Shown: in pieces, positions 17,404-26,879 of the stretch
Layout of the letters: the number at the start of each line of letters is the position of its first letter
How positions within the stretch are numbered: the stretch's first letter is position 1
NCBI RefSeq assembly: GCF_900105165.1
Contig: NZ_LT629740.1
Coordinates: forward strand, 3,348,001 to 3,412,000
Source: Mucilaginibacter mallensis
GTDB taxonomy: Bacteria; Bacteroidota; Bacteroidia; Sphingobacteriales; Sphingobacteriaceae
DNA: 64,000 nt
Direction: 5' to 3'
Translations under genes and position numbers: made by a program
Notes under the pieces: model-generated
Told to the model about the DNA's origin: nothing
What the model saw: only the letters and a program-made list of their open reading frames with translations
The model's database searches: none

Positions 17404-17595
17404 GTATATTCGAGGCTAATGTTATAAGGGTTAAAGTAGCTTTTATAAATTAAGTTTTTATAAAATATTATTATAAAGAATTTATTACACACAGGTGTTA
17501 GTGTTTAATTATTTTTTGGCTGATATCCTACTTTTAATACAATTTATATACATGCTAAATAATAAATACCATAAGCTATTATATTGTATGTTAAG

Positions 17596-17603
17596 TACTT
17601 TTG
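17596..17603 (+). promoter_or_regulatory. -7 box of cydAB; decides the cydA start
   Basis: TACTTTTG is an exact TAnnTTTG element. It overlaps an in-frame TTG codon (17601), which could otherwise be taken as the cydA start; transcription would begin near 17610, leaving the ATG at 17619 as the usable start. The rest of the 17404-17600 spacer is AT-rich with no other structure seen. Confidence 0.5.
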
Positions 17604-17618
17604 GATATATTAAAAAAT

Positions 17619-18926
17619 ATGAATGATTTTTTAGCAGCCCGCTCGCAAATGGCCTTATCCTTAGGCTTTCATATCATATATTCATGCATTGGTATGGTGA
17701 TGCCTGTTTTTATGGCGATATCACATTATAAGTGGATAAAAACCAATGATCACGTTTACAAAAACATAACCCAGGCCTGGAGCAAGGGCGTAGCTATATT
17801 TTTTGCTACCGGTGCGGTATCAGGTACCATGCTATCGTTTGAACTCGGGCTGTTGTGGCCCAAATTTATGGAACACGCCGGGCCTATATTCGGTATGCCT
17901 TTTTCATTTGAAGGTGTTGCATTTTTTATTGAAGCCATAGCCCTCGGCTTTTTTCTTTACGGATGGAACCGCCTTAACAAATGGTTTCACTGGGTTACAG
18001 GTATAGTTGTTGGTGTTAGCGGGGTTATTTCGGGCATATTGGTCGTATCAGCCAACTCGTGGATGAACAGTCCGGCCGGTTTTGATTATGTTAATGGACA
18101 ATATATAAACATCGATCCCCTTAAAGCCATGTTTAATGAGGCCTGGTTCTCAGAGGCATTACACATGACCATCGCGGCATTCGCCGCAACAGGTTTCGCC
18201 GTAGCGGGCATACATGCCTTAATGATCTTGTTAAAAAGGAACGTAAACTTCCACACCAAAGCATTTAAAATAGCTATTGTGTTTGGCGCGGTGGCGGCTA
18301 TTCTGCAACCGCTAAGTGGCGATATATCAGCCAAAGGTGCTGCCAGAAGACAGCCGGCCAAATCAGCAGCGATGGAAGCAAATTACCATACTGTACCTTA
18401 CTCGCCCCTGCTTATAGGCGGTATACCCGATACGCTTAATAAAAAAGTGGATTATGGCATTGAAATACCCGGTCTGCTGAGCTTTTTAGTTTATGATGAT
18501 TTTAAAACCCCGGTAACGGGCCTGGATAAAATACCGCAACAATATCAGCCAAATGTACCGGTTACGCATTACGCCTTTCAGCTAATGGTTGCCATAGGCA
18601 TGTTTTTACTGTTGATAGCCCTTATTTACTTTTTTGCCTTATGGAAGAAAAAGGAATGGCTTACAAAAGACTGGTTCTTCAAACTATTTGTAATAGCCAC
18701 ACCGCTTGGTTTTATAGCCGTTGAAGCAGGCTGGACGGTGACCGAAGTAGGCCGACAGCCATGGATAATACAGGGCGTTATGCTCACCAGCCAGGCAGTT
18801 ACCCCTATGCCCGGCATACAATATTCTTTTTACCTGTTCACCTTTGTGTATTTTACGCTGAGCGTTGCGGTAGTATTTTTATTGAGCAGGCAAATTAAAA
18901 TGGTTCCGGAATTGTACGATCGTTAA
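17619..18926 (+). CDS. cydA: Cytochrome bd ubiquinol oxidase subunit I CydA
   Basis: CydA binds hemes b558, b595 and d and the quinol in this high-affinity terminal oxidase. From ATG 17619 the protein has 435 residues and starts MNDFLAARSQMALSLGFHI, the usual start for Bacteroidota CydA, with H17 as a likely heme b595/d ligand. Further family motifs are GAVSGTMLSFELGLLWPKFM, PFSFEGVAFFIEAIALG, NSWMNSPAG, GDISAKGAARRQPAKSAAME and EAGWTVTEVGRQPWI. The loop between helices VI and VII is short compared with E. coli (522 aa). Quinone or menaquinone use cannot be judged. cydB follows after 10 bp. Confidence 0.95.
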   Translation: MNDFLAARSQMALSLGFHIIYSCIGMVMPVFMAISHYKWIKTNDHVYKNITQAWSKGVAIFFATGAVSGTMLSFELGLLWPKFMEHAGPIFGMPFSFEGVAFFIEAIALGFFLYGWNRLNKWFHWVTGIVVGVSGVISGILVVSANSWMNSPAGFDYVNGQYINIDPLKAMFNEAWFSEALHMTIAAFAATGFAVAGIHALMILLKRNVNFHTKAFKIAIVFGAVAAILQPLSGDISAKGAARRQPAKSAAMEANYHTVPYSPLLIGGIPDTLNKKVDYGIEIPGLLSFLVYDDFKTPVTGLDKIPQQYQPNVPVTHYAFQLMVAIGMFLLLIALIYFFALWKKKEWLTKDWFFKLFVIATPLGFIAVEAGWTVTEVGRQPWIIQGVMLTSQAVTPMPGIQYSFYLFTFVYFTLSVAVVFLLSRQIKMVPELYDR

Positions 18927-18936
18927 AACTGAGTAT

Positions 18937-19947
18937 ATGCTGTATGTAGTTATTGGTTTTTTGTTTTTTGCTATTGTTTTATACTTCCTGCTTGGCGGTG
19001 CCGATTTTGGCGCGGGTATAATTGAACTCTTTACCTCCGATGATAATAAATCGCGTACCCGCCATACCAGCTACCAGGCCATTGGCCCTATATGGGAGGC
19101 AAACCATATGTGGCTCATCATAGCTATTGTTATTTTATTTGTAGGCTTCCCGGTTATTTATAGTGAGATATGCACTTACCTGCATATTCCCCTTTTAATT
19201 ATGCTGATGGGGGTTACTGCACGTGGTACTGCATTCTCATTCCGCAACTATGATGCTGTTAAGGATGATAAAATGCAGAATCTTTATAACCATATATTTG
19301 TTTACTCCAGCTTTATAACACCTTTGTTTTTGGGCATTACTGCAGGGAGCGTTATTTCACGGCAGGTAGACCCTGCTGCTGATAGCTTTTTAACAGCCTT
19401 TGTATTTAGCTGGCTCAACTGGTTTTCGGTAGCAGTAGGTTTCTTTACGGTGGCCTTATGCGGCTTCCTGGCGGCGATATACCTTATCGGCGAAGCTAAA
19501 GAACAATTTGATGTTAAACGCTTCACCAAAAAAGCAGTTATAATGAATGCGGCTGCAGTGGGCTTTGGTGGCCTGGTTTTTTTAGCCGCCGAGGTTGAAA
19601 ACGTGCATCTTGCCCATTGGATATTTGGCAACCCAGTTAGTTTAACAGCAGTAATAGCGGCATCAGTATCATTAGTATTGCTTTGGTATCTGTTAAGTAA
19701 GGGCAAAACCAAAGTCATCAGGATATTGGCCGGCTTTCAGGTTACAATGATATTAGTATCTGTAGGTTATCGGCACTTCCCGAATGTTATGATGGTAAAG
19801 GGCGGCAACAACCTGTCATTACTTACCAACCATGCACCTGCAGCAACAATTAATGACCTGGGCTGGGCGCTTTTAGTGGGTAGCTTGTTTATATTACCAG
19901 CATTAGGTTATTTATATTACAGTTTTCAAAAAAAGAAAGAAGCATAA
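18937..19947 (+). CDS. cydB: Cytochrome bd ubiquinol oxidase subunit II CydB
   Basis: The 336-residue integral membrane partner of CydA, with about eight to nine hydrophobic helices. It shows the typical start FLLGGADFGAGIIEL, the conserved IGPIWEANHMWLI segment and GVTARGTAFSFRNYD. It lies 10 bp after cydA in the same operon. No cydX-like small frame was recognised after it, and cydDC (needed for assembly) is not in the window. Confidence 0.95.
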   Translation: MLYVVIGFLFFAIVLYFLLGGADFGAGIIELFTSDDNKSRTRHTSYQAIGPIWEANHMWLIIAIVILFVGFPVIYSEICTYLHIPLLIMLMGVTARGTAFSFRNYDAVKDDKMQNLYNHIFVYSSFITPLFLGITAGSVISRQVDPAADSFLTAFVFSWLNWFSVAVGFFTVALCGFLAAIYLIGEAKEQFDVKRFTKKAVIMNAAAVGFGGLVFLAAEVENVHLAHWIFGNPVSLTAVIAASVSLVLLWYLLSKGKTKVIRILAGFQVTMILVSVGYRHFPNVMMVKGGNNLSLLTNHAPAATINDLGWALLVGSLFILPALGYLYYSFQKKKEA

Positions 19948-19959
19948 AACCACTGTATT

Positions 19960-20436
19960 ATGATCTCTATATTACAACAACAATATAAACTCATTCAGGG
20001 TTCAAGAGAAGTAGCGCTGAACTTTATTGAGACAGAGGTAGGCGAAGCATTGAATGCACCTGTTGACGCTTTTGAAAAAAGCACAATGCGTTATTTATTG
20101 GTACACGTTTCCAATTGTTATTTACAATGGATGTACAATTTTGCCATGGATAATAAACTTGAACTTTTTAATGATGAAGAATTTCGGACCGTAGCTGGTA
20201 TACGTTCGCTATATGCAGATACCGATGATCTGGTAAAAAACTTTCTGGAAAGATTTGCTGATAAATTAGATGAACCTATTACCAGCACACTCTCACGTAA
20301 CCGCACAATCACAGCCACTCCGCTTGAATTATTTACCCATGTTACAACCCACGAGTTTCATCACAAAGGCCAGGTGATGACCATGTGCCGCCTATTGGGT
20401 TATCCGCCACCGGATACAGATATTATCCGTACTTAA
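19960..20436 (+). CDS. DinB-like four-helix metal-binding protein
   Basis: A 158-residue DinB/YfiT-like protein. The family is a four-helix bundle with a three-histidine metal site and includes thiol-transferases; most members are uncharacterised. Candidate metal ligands are His in LLVHVSNCYLQW (about residue 50) and the pair in HVTTHEFHHKGQVMTMCRLLGY (about residues 126-136). No signal peptide. It begins 12 bp after cydB, so it may be co-transcribed with the oxidase, but no functional tie is known. Confidence 0.85.
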   Translation: MISILQQQYKLIQGSREVALNFIETEVGEALNAPVDAFEKSTMRYLLVHVSNCYLQWMYNFAMDNKLELFNDEEFRTVAGIRSLYADTDDLVKNFLERFADKLDEPITSTLSRNRTITATPLELFTHVTTHEFHHKGQVMTMCRLLGYPPPDTDIIRT

Positions 20437-20572
20437 ATTACAGCTGCAATATCCGTGGTGCCATTGCTTATGGTTAGCATCAGTACAAAAGCTGTTCTAT
20501 GCATATCAATCTACGTTTTCAATTTAAATTATCTTATAAGTTATAAACTATTACTTCAAAATACAATCATTA

Positions 20573-20607
20573 TTTCTGTAGTTAGTTACTTATAAATAAT
20601 ATCTTTG
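20573..20607 (+). promoter_or_regulatory. Promoter of the exopolysaccharide locus, with long leader
   Basis: TATCTTTG (20600-20607) matches TAnnTTTG exactly; a TTTC at 20573-20576 lies 23 nt upstream. Transcription from about 20613 gives a leader of about 128 nt before the ATG at 20742. The leader contains an in-frame TTG (20637) that would add 35 residues without family likeness, so I do not use it. The remainder of 20437-20572 shows nothing notable. Confidence 0.5.
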
Positions 20608-20741
20608 CCGCAATAACAAACACCCTAAATCACCCGTTGGAACTAAAAAGACTTTTATTCTTTTATAATTTGTCCTATTATTGTGCTAAAATGCGCCAAA
20701 CAAATAGTATCATCAGCTGTTTGTGTTGTGATTTCTCCCAT

Positions 20742-23207
20742 ATGAAATATTTAAAATTCGCCCTGCTTTCTGTAATAATTACAACCTTTTGTTTGAGTAC
20801 TAAGCCTGTTTCAGCTCAAAATATATCAAGCGTAAATGTCAATAATTTGTCTGACGCCCAAGTTCAGCAAATGGTACAGCAGGCACATGCTGCTGGCTTA
20901 AGTGATAATCAAATTGTACAGCAGGCTGAAGATAAGGGCATGTCTGCCGATCAGGGACAGCTCCTGCAAAAACGCATAGAGGCTTTGAGAAGCTCGGGAA
21001 CAAGTGCACAAACAGATAGTGATGCAACCCAATCTCAGTCGCGTGCGCTCAACTACAATAGTACCGGATTAAATCAGCAAAAGCCATATTCGAACCAGGC
21101 TGATACTGCACCAAAGATATTTGGAGCAGACCTGTTTAGAAATAACAACTTAACTTTTGAACCCAATTTAAATTTAGCAACACCGGTAAACTACATAGTC
21201 GGCCCTAGCGACCAGCTAAATATAAATGTTTATGGCAATTCAATAGTTAACTGGAAACTGAATGTATCACCCGAGGGGAATATCAACATCCCAGGTATCG
21301 GCATAGTAAATGTTGCCGGTAAAACTATTGAGCAAGCTACCGCGCTTATAAAAAGTAAACTGGCAGCTAATAACTATGCCGTGGGGCATGGCACCAATGT
21401 ACAGGTTAGTTTAGGCAATATCAGGAGTATTAAAGTGATTTTGGTTGGCGAAGTGCAAAAACCCGGTTCCTATACATTACCATCATTAGCAACGGTATTT
21501 AATGCATTATATGCCGCTGGCGGGCCCACTAAAAATGGTTCATTCCGCCAGATTGAGGTTATCAGAAACAACCGTATCATCAGGCGGTTAGACGTTTATG
21601 ACTTTTTAGTTAAAGGTGAGCAGAAAGACAATATTGGTTTACAGGATCAGGATATTATCCGGATCCCTACTTACCGCGTCCGTGTTCAAATGACAGGCGA
21701 AGTAAAGACTCCTGCCCTGTTTGAGGTTCTACCGGGTGAAACCTTACAAGATGTGATAGGATTTGCCGGTGGTTTTACCGATCAGGCATATACGGCACTG
21801 ATTAAAGTTTCCCAGATCAGTGACCAGCAGCGCAAAATAACAGATATTACCGAAGCTGATTATAAAAATTACATCCCGCTGCGTGGTGATATTTATACCG
21901 TTGACCATATATTGAACCGTTTTGAAAACCGTGTTACCATAAATGGTGCAGTTTTCAGGCCTGGGCAATATGAATTACAAAAAGGCTTAACATTAATGCA
22001 ATTGATACAAAAAGCCGCTGGTATAAAGGAAGATGCTTTTACGGGCCTGGGTACTATTACAAGGTTAAATCCTGATAATACCACCGGGATCATATCCTTT
22101 AATTTAAAAGACCTTATTAATAAAACTATTGCAGATATCCCCCTACAACGGGAGGATGTAATAAGCATATCATCCATTTTTGATTTGCGTGACAAATATA
22201 CCGTTACTATAAAAGGAGCGATACGCAGAGGTGGGATATTTGCTTATGCTGATAGCATTAGTGTGGAAGACCTGATTATTAAAGCCGGCGGCTTTGCCGA
22301 AGGTGGAAGCCCTAAGCGTATTGAAGTAGCACGCCGTGTAAATGATAGCGACCCTAACTCAAAAAGCAGCTCAGTAGCACAGGTATTTCAGGTTGATGTT
22401 AATGCGGAACTTGATAAGGAATTGGTAAACTTCAGGCTAAAACCATATGATATTGTATCAGTTTATAGCCTGCCTGGATATGAAATGCAAAGAACGGTGA
22501 AGATTGATGGTGAAGTATTGTATCCGGGTTATTATGTTATCAAAAATAAAAACGAAAAGATATCGGATATAGTGGCACGGGCAGGTGGTTTATCAGCATC
22601 AGCAGATGTGGAGGGTGGTACACTTAAACGTAGTAACACTGCTATACTCGGCGTTGATAAAAACAAAACAGATACAGCAGAATTGGCCCGGGAAAGAATA
22701 GCGCGTTTAGCACGCTTACATAAGACCTATAAAGACTCAACAAACGTTGCAGAAGATACTACACTTAGAAATAACTTTGTAGGAATAGACCTAAAAAGGA
22801 TTTTAGAAAAACCAGGCAGCAATATTGACCTGCTGGTTGAGGATGGAGATGAGATAAGAATACCTAAACAACAGCAAATAGTGAGGGTTAATGGCGAAGT
22901 CCTGTACCCCAGCGCCGTTGTGTACACCGATGGAAAGAGCTTTAAAGATTATGTATTAAATGCCGGGGGCTTTTCACCTGAAGCATTAAAAAGAGGCGCA
23001 TATATTGTTTATGCTAACGGGACAGTAAAAGGAACATCAAAATTCCTATTCTTCAACACCCACCCCAAAGTAAAGCCGGGAAGCGAAATATATGTACCTA
23101 AAAAACCGGAACCCAAAGGTGATACTACAGGAAAAATAATAGGGTATACAACTGCCCTGGCATCATTAGGTGCCATAATTCTGGGTATATTAAGTTTACA
23201 TAAATAA
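20742..23207 (+). CDS. Polysaccharide export outer-membrane protein with multiple SLBB domains (Wza-like)
   Basis: An 821-residue secreted protein, about twice the length of E. coli Wza. A signal peptide (about 1-27, ending KPVSAQN) is followed by a Gln/Ser-rich segment, then the Poly_export domain (VGPSDQLNINVYGNSIVNWKLNVSPEG, mature about 150-235) and roughly six SLBB-type repeats, recognised by recurring VKVxGEVxxPGxY and IxxAGGF patterns. A C-terminal hydrophobic helix (about the last 25 residues) fits the outer-membrane helix. It probably forms the export channel for the polysaccharide built by the genes downstream. The start at 20742 is chosen because the signal peptide begins there. 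Confidence 0.88.
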   Translation: MKYLKFALLSVIITTFCLSTKPVSAQNISSVNVNNLSDAQVQQMVQQAHAAGLSDNQIVQQAEDKGMSADQGQLLQKRIEALRSSGTSAQTDSDATQSQSRALNYNSTGLNQQKPYSNQADTAPKIFGADLFRNNNLTFEPNLNLATPVNYIVGPSDQLNINVYGNSIVNWKLNVSPEGNINIPGIGIVNVAGKTIEQATALIKSKLAANNYAVGHGTNVQVSLGNIRSIKVILVGEVQKPGSYTLPSLATVFNALYAAGGPTKNGSFRQIEVIRNNRIIRRLDVYDFLVKGEQKDNIGLQDQDIIRIPTYRVRVQMTGEVKTPALFEVLPGETLQDVIGFAGGFTDQAYTALIKVSQISDQQRKITDITEADYKNYIPLRGDIYTVDHILNRFENRVTINGAVFRPGQYELQKGLTLMQLIQKAAGIKEDAFTGLGTITRLNPDNTTGIISFNLKDLINKTIADIPLQREDVISISSIFDLRDKYTVTIKGAIRRGGIFAYADSISVEDLIIKAGGFAEGGSPKRIEVARRVNDSDPNSKSSSVAQVFQVDVNAELDKELVNFRLKPYDIVSVYSLPGYEMQRTVKIDGEVLYPGYYVIKNKNEKISDIVARAGGLSASADVEGGTLKRSNTAILGVDKNKTDTAELARERIARLARLHKTYKDSTNVAEDTTLRNNFVGIDLKRILEKPGSNIDLLVEDGDEIRIPKQQQIVRVNGEVLYPSAVVYTDGKSFKDYVLNAGGFSPEALKRGAYIVYANGTVKGTSKFLFFNTHPKVKPGSEIYVPKKPEPKGDTTGKIIGYTTALASLGAIILGILSLHK

Positions 23208-23231
23208 GCAGCTACATTAATACAAACAACT

Positions 23232-24296
23232 ATGAATCAAGCTGATCTTGAAAAAAAAACTGTTATTAATGAAGAAATTTATGTTATGGATTTGGCAGGC
23301 GAAATAAAAAAACTGATAGTATATCTTAAACATAAATGGCTGAATATCCTTGTTGTTGCAATTCTGGGAGGAGCATTAGGAATAGCATATTCTATTTATA
23401 CTAAGCCACTTTATAAGGCGGTTTGCACTTTTGTACTTGATGATGCTAAAAGCGGTGGATTTGGCGGCCAATATGCTGGCCTTGCTTCATTAGCGGGAAT
23501 AAATATTGGAGGCAGTAGCGGAGGTATTTTTCAGGGCGATAACATACTTCAATTATACAGTTCAAGAACAATGATTGAAAAAGCATTGCTTGGGACTGCA
23601 GATTTTAACGGTAAAAAATCACTGTTGATAGATAGATTTCTTGAAAGTTATAAAATTAGAGAAAAATGGACGGACAGTAAATTAACCAATATAAACTTTA
23701 ATGGTGATCCGGATAAATTTAACAGGCAACAAGATAGTATAATCTCCAATCTTGTTGAATTATTTAATGCAAAAATTCTGGATGTATCAAAACCAGATAA
23801 AAAGCTTGATATTATCAATGTAACAGTTATTACTAAAGATGAACTGTTTTCTAAAACCTTTACAGATCAGCTAGTTAAAACTGTTAATGATTTTTACATA
23901 CAAACAAAAACAAAAAAGGAATACCAAAATGTCCAGATTTTACAACATAGGGCAGATAGCGTAAAACTGGCTTTAAATTCATCTATAATTGGTGTGGCAT
24001 CAGCAATAGATGCTGACCCGAACGCTAATCCACAATTAATTGCACTAAGAGTACCATCCCAAAAAAGGCAGGTAGACGTACAAACTAATACAGCTATATA
24101 TAGTGCAATGATACAAAACCTGGAATTAGCAAAAATTTCACTACGTCAAGAAATGCCTTTAATACAAATAATTGATAGTCCTGTACTACCTTTAACCGTA
24201 AATAAAACAAGCAAAATAAAAGGCTTTTTGGTAGGCTTTTTGACATCGGCATTCTTTATAACAATAATACTGGCTATTAGAAAATTGATTAAATAG
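23232..24296 (+). CDS. Wzz/Wzc-type chain-length determinant without kinase domain
   Basis: A 354-residue co-polymerase-like protein: a first membrane helix at about residues 39-60, a long periplasmic region with coiled-coil character, and a second helix near 330-350. Segments ILVVAILGGALGIAYSIYTKPLYKA and IDSPVLPLTVNKTSKIKGF fit the family's conserved membrane-proximal parts. The cytoplasmic tyrosine-kinase domain of Wzc is absent. An internal Met (residue 19) is an alternative start. It lies 24 bp after the export gene and is probably the cognate chain-length partner of that protein and the polymerase at 26.9 kb. Confidence 0.85.
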   Translation: MNQADLEKKTVINEEIYVMDLAGEIKKLIVYLKHKWLNILVVAILGGALGIAYSIYTKPLYKAVCTFVLDDAKSGGFGGQYAGLASLAGINIGGSSGGIFQGDNILQLYSSRTMIEKALLGTADFNGKKSLLIDRFLESYKIREKWTDSKLTNINFNGDPDKFNRQQDSIISNLVELFNAKILDVSKPDKKLDIINVTVITKDELFSKTFTDQLVKTVNDFYIQTKTKKEYQNVQILQHRADSVKLALNSSIIGVASAIDADPNANPQLIALRVPSQKRQVDVQTNTAIYSAMIQNLELAKISLRQEMPLIQIIDSPVLPLTVNKTSKIKGFLVGFLTSAFFITIILAIRKLIK

Positions 24297-24330
24297 ACAT
24301 AATAACGATACGATTCAATATACAAAAAAG

Positions 24331-24381
24331 ATGAAAGTAGTCTTGCTTGCAGATGGGCCAGGCACCATAATTAAAAGTTAA
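24331..24381 (+). pseudogene. Possible remnant of a sugar-nucleotide transferase N-terminus (RfbF/RmlA-like)
   Basis: A 16-codon frame reads MKVVLLADGPGTIIKS and then stops. It closely recalls the start of glucose-1-phosphate cytidylyl/thymidylyltransferases (MK-V-ILAGGxGTRL), with the Gly-Arg signature damaged. No downstream portion survives before the acyltransferase. It lies in the 24297-24475 spacer of the polysaccharide locus, where such genes are expected. A chance match over 16 residues cannot be excluded. Confidence 0.4.
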
Positions 24382-24475
24382 CATATATTTACATACACAT
24401 ATCCACTTAATTATTTCTTGTTTAGTACAATATTTAATACAATAACCGAAATAAGCTATTAAGTATAAGTATTTG

Positions 24476-25108
24476 ATGAAAAAAGCATTAGAATCTCTTT
24501 TTAAAAATATCGGTTACATTTTATCCTTCATATTTCCGTTCACTATATATATAAATGTGCGGAGATTCAGATCCGCTATTTTTAGCGGTTATATTAAGCG
24601 GCAATTTAAAAGTGTCGGTGCAAACTTTAATGTTGATTCACCCCTGCTTGTATATGGCAGTAAGTATATTGCTATTGGCGATAACTTTATTGCAGGTGCC
24701 AGGTTAAGAATTGAAGCTTACGATAAGTTCATGAATACAAACTACACTCCCCAAATAGTTATTGGCAATAATGTTAATATTAATTTTGATTGTCATATAG
24801 GCTGCATTGATAGTATTAAAATAGGAAACAATGTATTAATTGCCAGCAAAGTATTGATTATAGATCATGCCCATGGAAGCAGCACACTCAACGATATTAA
24901 ATATCCTCCCTTACAACGAGAATTGGTTTCAAAAGGGCCAATTGTTATTGGTGATAACGTATGGATAGGTGAAGGATGTGCTATTTTACCTGGAGTAAAA
25001 ATAGGAGAAAACTGTATAATTGGTAGTAATGCTGTTGTGACAAAAAGCTTTGGCGCAAACAGTATAATCGGGGGTAATCCTGCCAAGTTAATTAAATATA
25101 TAGAATAA
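24476..25108 (+). CDS. Hexapeptide-repeat acyltransferase (left-handed beta helix)
   Basis: A 210-residue O-acetyltransferase-like protein. An N-terminal hydrophobic stretch (about 12-30) is followed by left-handed beta-helix hexapeptides: IGNNVNINFDCHIGCIDSIKIG, then the catalytic-type histidine in IIDHAHGSS and the family end IGDNVWIGEGCAILPGVKIG with GGNPAKLIKYIE. It probably acetylates a sugar of the repeat unit using acetyl-CoA. I use ATG 24476; a TTG immediately upstream is unlikely. It is AT-rich like the following genes. Confidence 0.85.
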   Translation: MKKALESLFKNIGYILSFIFPFTIYINVRRFRSAIFSGYIKRQFKSVGANFNVDSPLLVYGSKYIAIGDNFIAGARLRIEAYDKFMNTNYTPQIVIGNNVNINFDCHIGCIDSIKIGNNVLIASKVLIIDHAHGSSTLNDIKYPPLQRELVSKGPIVIGDNVWIGEGCAILPGVKIGENCIIGSNAVVTKSFGANSIIGGNPAKLIKYIE

Positions 25109-25127
25109 TTATTATTCAGATATAATC

Positions 25128-25988
25128 ATGGTAGTGGGCGAAAGTTTAAGTGGAGTTATTATTTTATACAATCCTGATAAAGATGTAATTGGTAATATCA
25201 CCTCATATCTCAACACTTTGTCCTGCTTATATGTAATAGATAACTCAGAATCAATTGATAAACAGATAGTTGATTCGATTAATACATTAGGCAATAAAAT
25301 AAAATACCTCAGTTTAGGTGGTAATCTTGGTGTAGCTACAGCTCTTAACACAGGGTGTAATATGGCATATGAGGCTGGCTATAAGTGGATTTTAACGATG
25401 GATCAGGATTCTTCTATAGATAATGGCTTTTTTGATATTGCGAAGCCATTACTTTCTGATTTCCAGAACGCAATAATTGCCGCAAGCTACAACAGCTTTT
25501 TTTATAAACCAGAACCCAGCATTTATCCTGGCTTCATTTCGACAGGTACAGTTATTACTTCTGCTAATTTACTTAATCTGGGGGCTTGGAAAAGTTTAAG
25601 CGGCTTTTGCGAAAAATTCTTTATTGATGAAGTAGATAATGAATTTTGCATCAGAGCTATAAAAGCAGGTTATAAAATTCAAGCAACTAAAAACATATAC
25701 TTAAAACATAACTTGGGAATTAAGTATTTTAAAAAAAATATAATAACTAGACAAACTCGCCAATTAACAACGCATTCACCGGCGAGGGTGTATTACATGA
25801 CCCGCAATAATTTATTTTTATGGAAAAAATACATCTTCACCAACCCAGGATTAATTTTTAATCGAATAAAAAATTTAATAAGGCTTGTTGGCGAAGTAAC
25901 TTTTTACTACCCCGATAGAATAACATATTACAAATATATTGCTAAAGGCACGTATGATTTTTTAATATCAAAGTATGGCAGAATTTAA
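25128..25988 (+). CDS. GT2 family glycosyltransferase 1 (rhamnosyltransferase-like)
   Basis: A 286-residue inverting glycosyltransferase with a GT-A fold. The start SGVIILYNPDKDVIGNI, the NLGVATALNTGCNMAYEAGY acceptor-side segment and the metal-binding WILTMDQDSSID (DxD-type) are typical of bacterial rhamnosyltransferases. ITRQTRQLTTHSPARVYYMTRNN near the C-terminus fits the same group. No membrane span is obvious; it is probably cytosolic at the membrane. Its 3' end overlaps the next gene by 14 bp. The sugar donor is not determined by sequence. Confidence 0.85.
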   Translation: MVVGESLSGVIILYNPDKDVIGNITSYLNTLSCLYVIDNSESIDKQIVDSINTLGNKIKYLSLGGNLGVATALNTGCNMAYEAGYKWILTMDQDSSIDNGFFDIAKPLLSDFQNAIIAASYNSFFYKPEPSIYPGFISTGTVITSANLLNLGAWKSLSGFCEKFFIDEVDNEFCIRAIKAGYKIQATKNIYLKHNLGIKYFKKNIITRQTRQLTTHSPARVYYMTRNNLFLWKKYIFTNPGLIFNRIKNLIRLVGEVTFYYPDRITYYKYIAKGTYDFLISKYGRI

Positions 25989-26862
25989 AATATCTGTAGC
26001 AATGACTACTTATAATGGCGAAATGTATCTGCAACAACAAATAGATTCCATTATTAACCAAACCTATAGCCCCGATGAAATTATTGTGTCAGACGATTGC
26101 TCTACCGATGGTACAAAAGAAATATTAAAAGAATATCAGGCTAAGGGCTTAATTATATATTTAACAAACAACGGCAAAAATGGAGTAGTACCTAACTTTA
26201 AAAATGCAGTAAAACACTGTAAGAAAGATAATTTTATTGCTTTAGCGGATCAAGACGATATATGGCTTCCAGAAAAACTAGAAACAGCTTTAACTCAATT
26301 AAAAAAAATTGATATAAACATACCTGCACTTGTTTTTTCAGATCTCAATGTTATTGATGGTGATAATAAAACTATTAATCAATCTTTTTTTAAAGAAATT
26401 GTTAAAGTAGATCCTCAATTTGAACAACTACGATCATTAATGTACTCTAATAAGGTAATAGGCTGCGCAACATTATTTAATCCTTGTATGCGCAATTATT
26501 TTGACAGTATGCCCAATGATGTTTTTATGCATGACTATTGGATTGCTTTAATTGCTTTTACCTTTGGTCAACATGTGTATATTAACCAACCATTAATAAA
26601 ATACAGGCGCCATAATAATAATGTTACTAGTGCTAATGATGCCGTTTACCATAAGTTTATTAAAGAACTGCTTGATTATTTATTAAACAGAAAAGTTGAC
26701 TTAGATAATCATATAAAAACACTAAAGCTGTTCTATAATTTATACCAGCAAAATTTAACAGTTTTGCAAACTATTGAAATAAATAAATTTATTGACTTGC
26801 AAAACCATAGTACTTTTATTAAAAGAATGCAAACTTTCAGATACAAAAAAGCAAAGCCATAA
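25975..26862 (+). CDS. GT2 family glycosyltransferase 2
   Basis: A 295-residue GT-A glycosyltransferase. It begins ISVAMTTYNGEMYLQQQIDS, followed by EIIVSDDCSTDGTKEIL and the metal site FIALADQDDIWLPEKL, a pattern shared with RfbF/WsaF-like enzymes that add sugars during O-antigen or exopolysaccharide assembly. RYRRHNNNVT-like YRRHNNNVTSAND near residue 210 is also usual. It overlaps the previous gene by 14 bp, implying translational coupling. The linkage made is unknown. Confidence 0.87.
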   Translation: MAEFKISVAMTTYNGEMYLQQQIDSIINQTYSPDEIIVSDDCSTDGTKEILKEYQAKGLIIYLTNNGKNGVVPNFKNAVKHCKKDNFIALADQDDIWLPEKLETALTQLKKIDINIPALVFSDLNVIDGDNKTINQSFFKEIVKVDPQFEQLRSLMYSNKVIGCATLFNPCMRNYFDSMPNDVFMHDYWIALIAFTFGQHVYINQPLIKYRRHNNNVTSANDAVYHKFIKELLDYLLNRKVDLDNHIKTLKLFYNLYQQNLTVLQTIEINKFIDLQNHSTFIKRMQTFRYKKAKP

Positions 26863-26879
26863 TTATCAGCAATAAAAAA

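Noticed and set aside
17601..17618. TTG start for cydA at 17601
   Set aside because: The TTG overlaps an exact -7 promoter box and family alignment begins at the ATG 17619.
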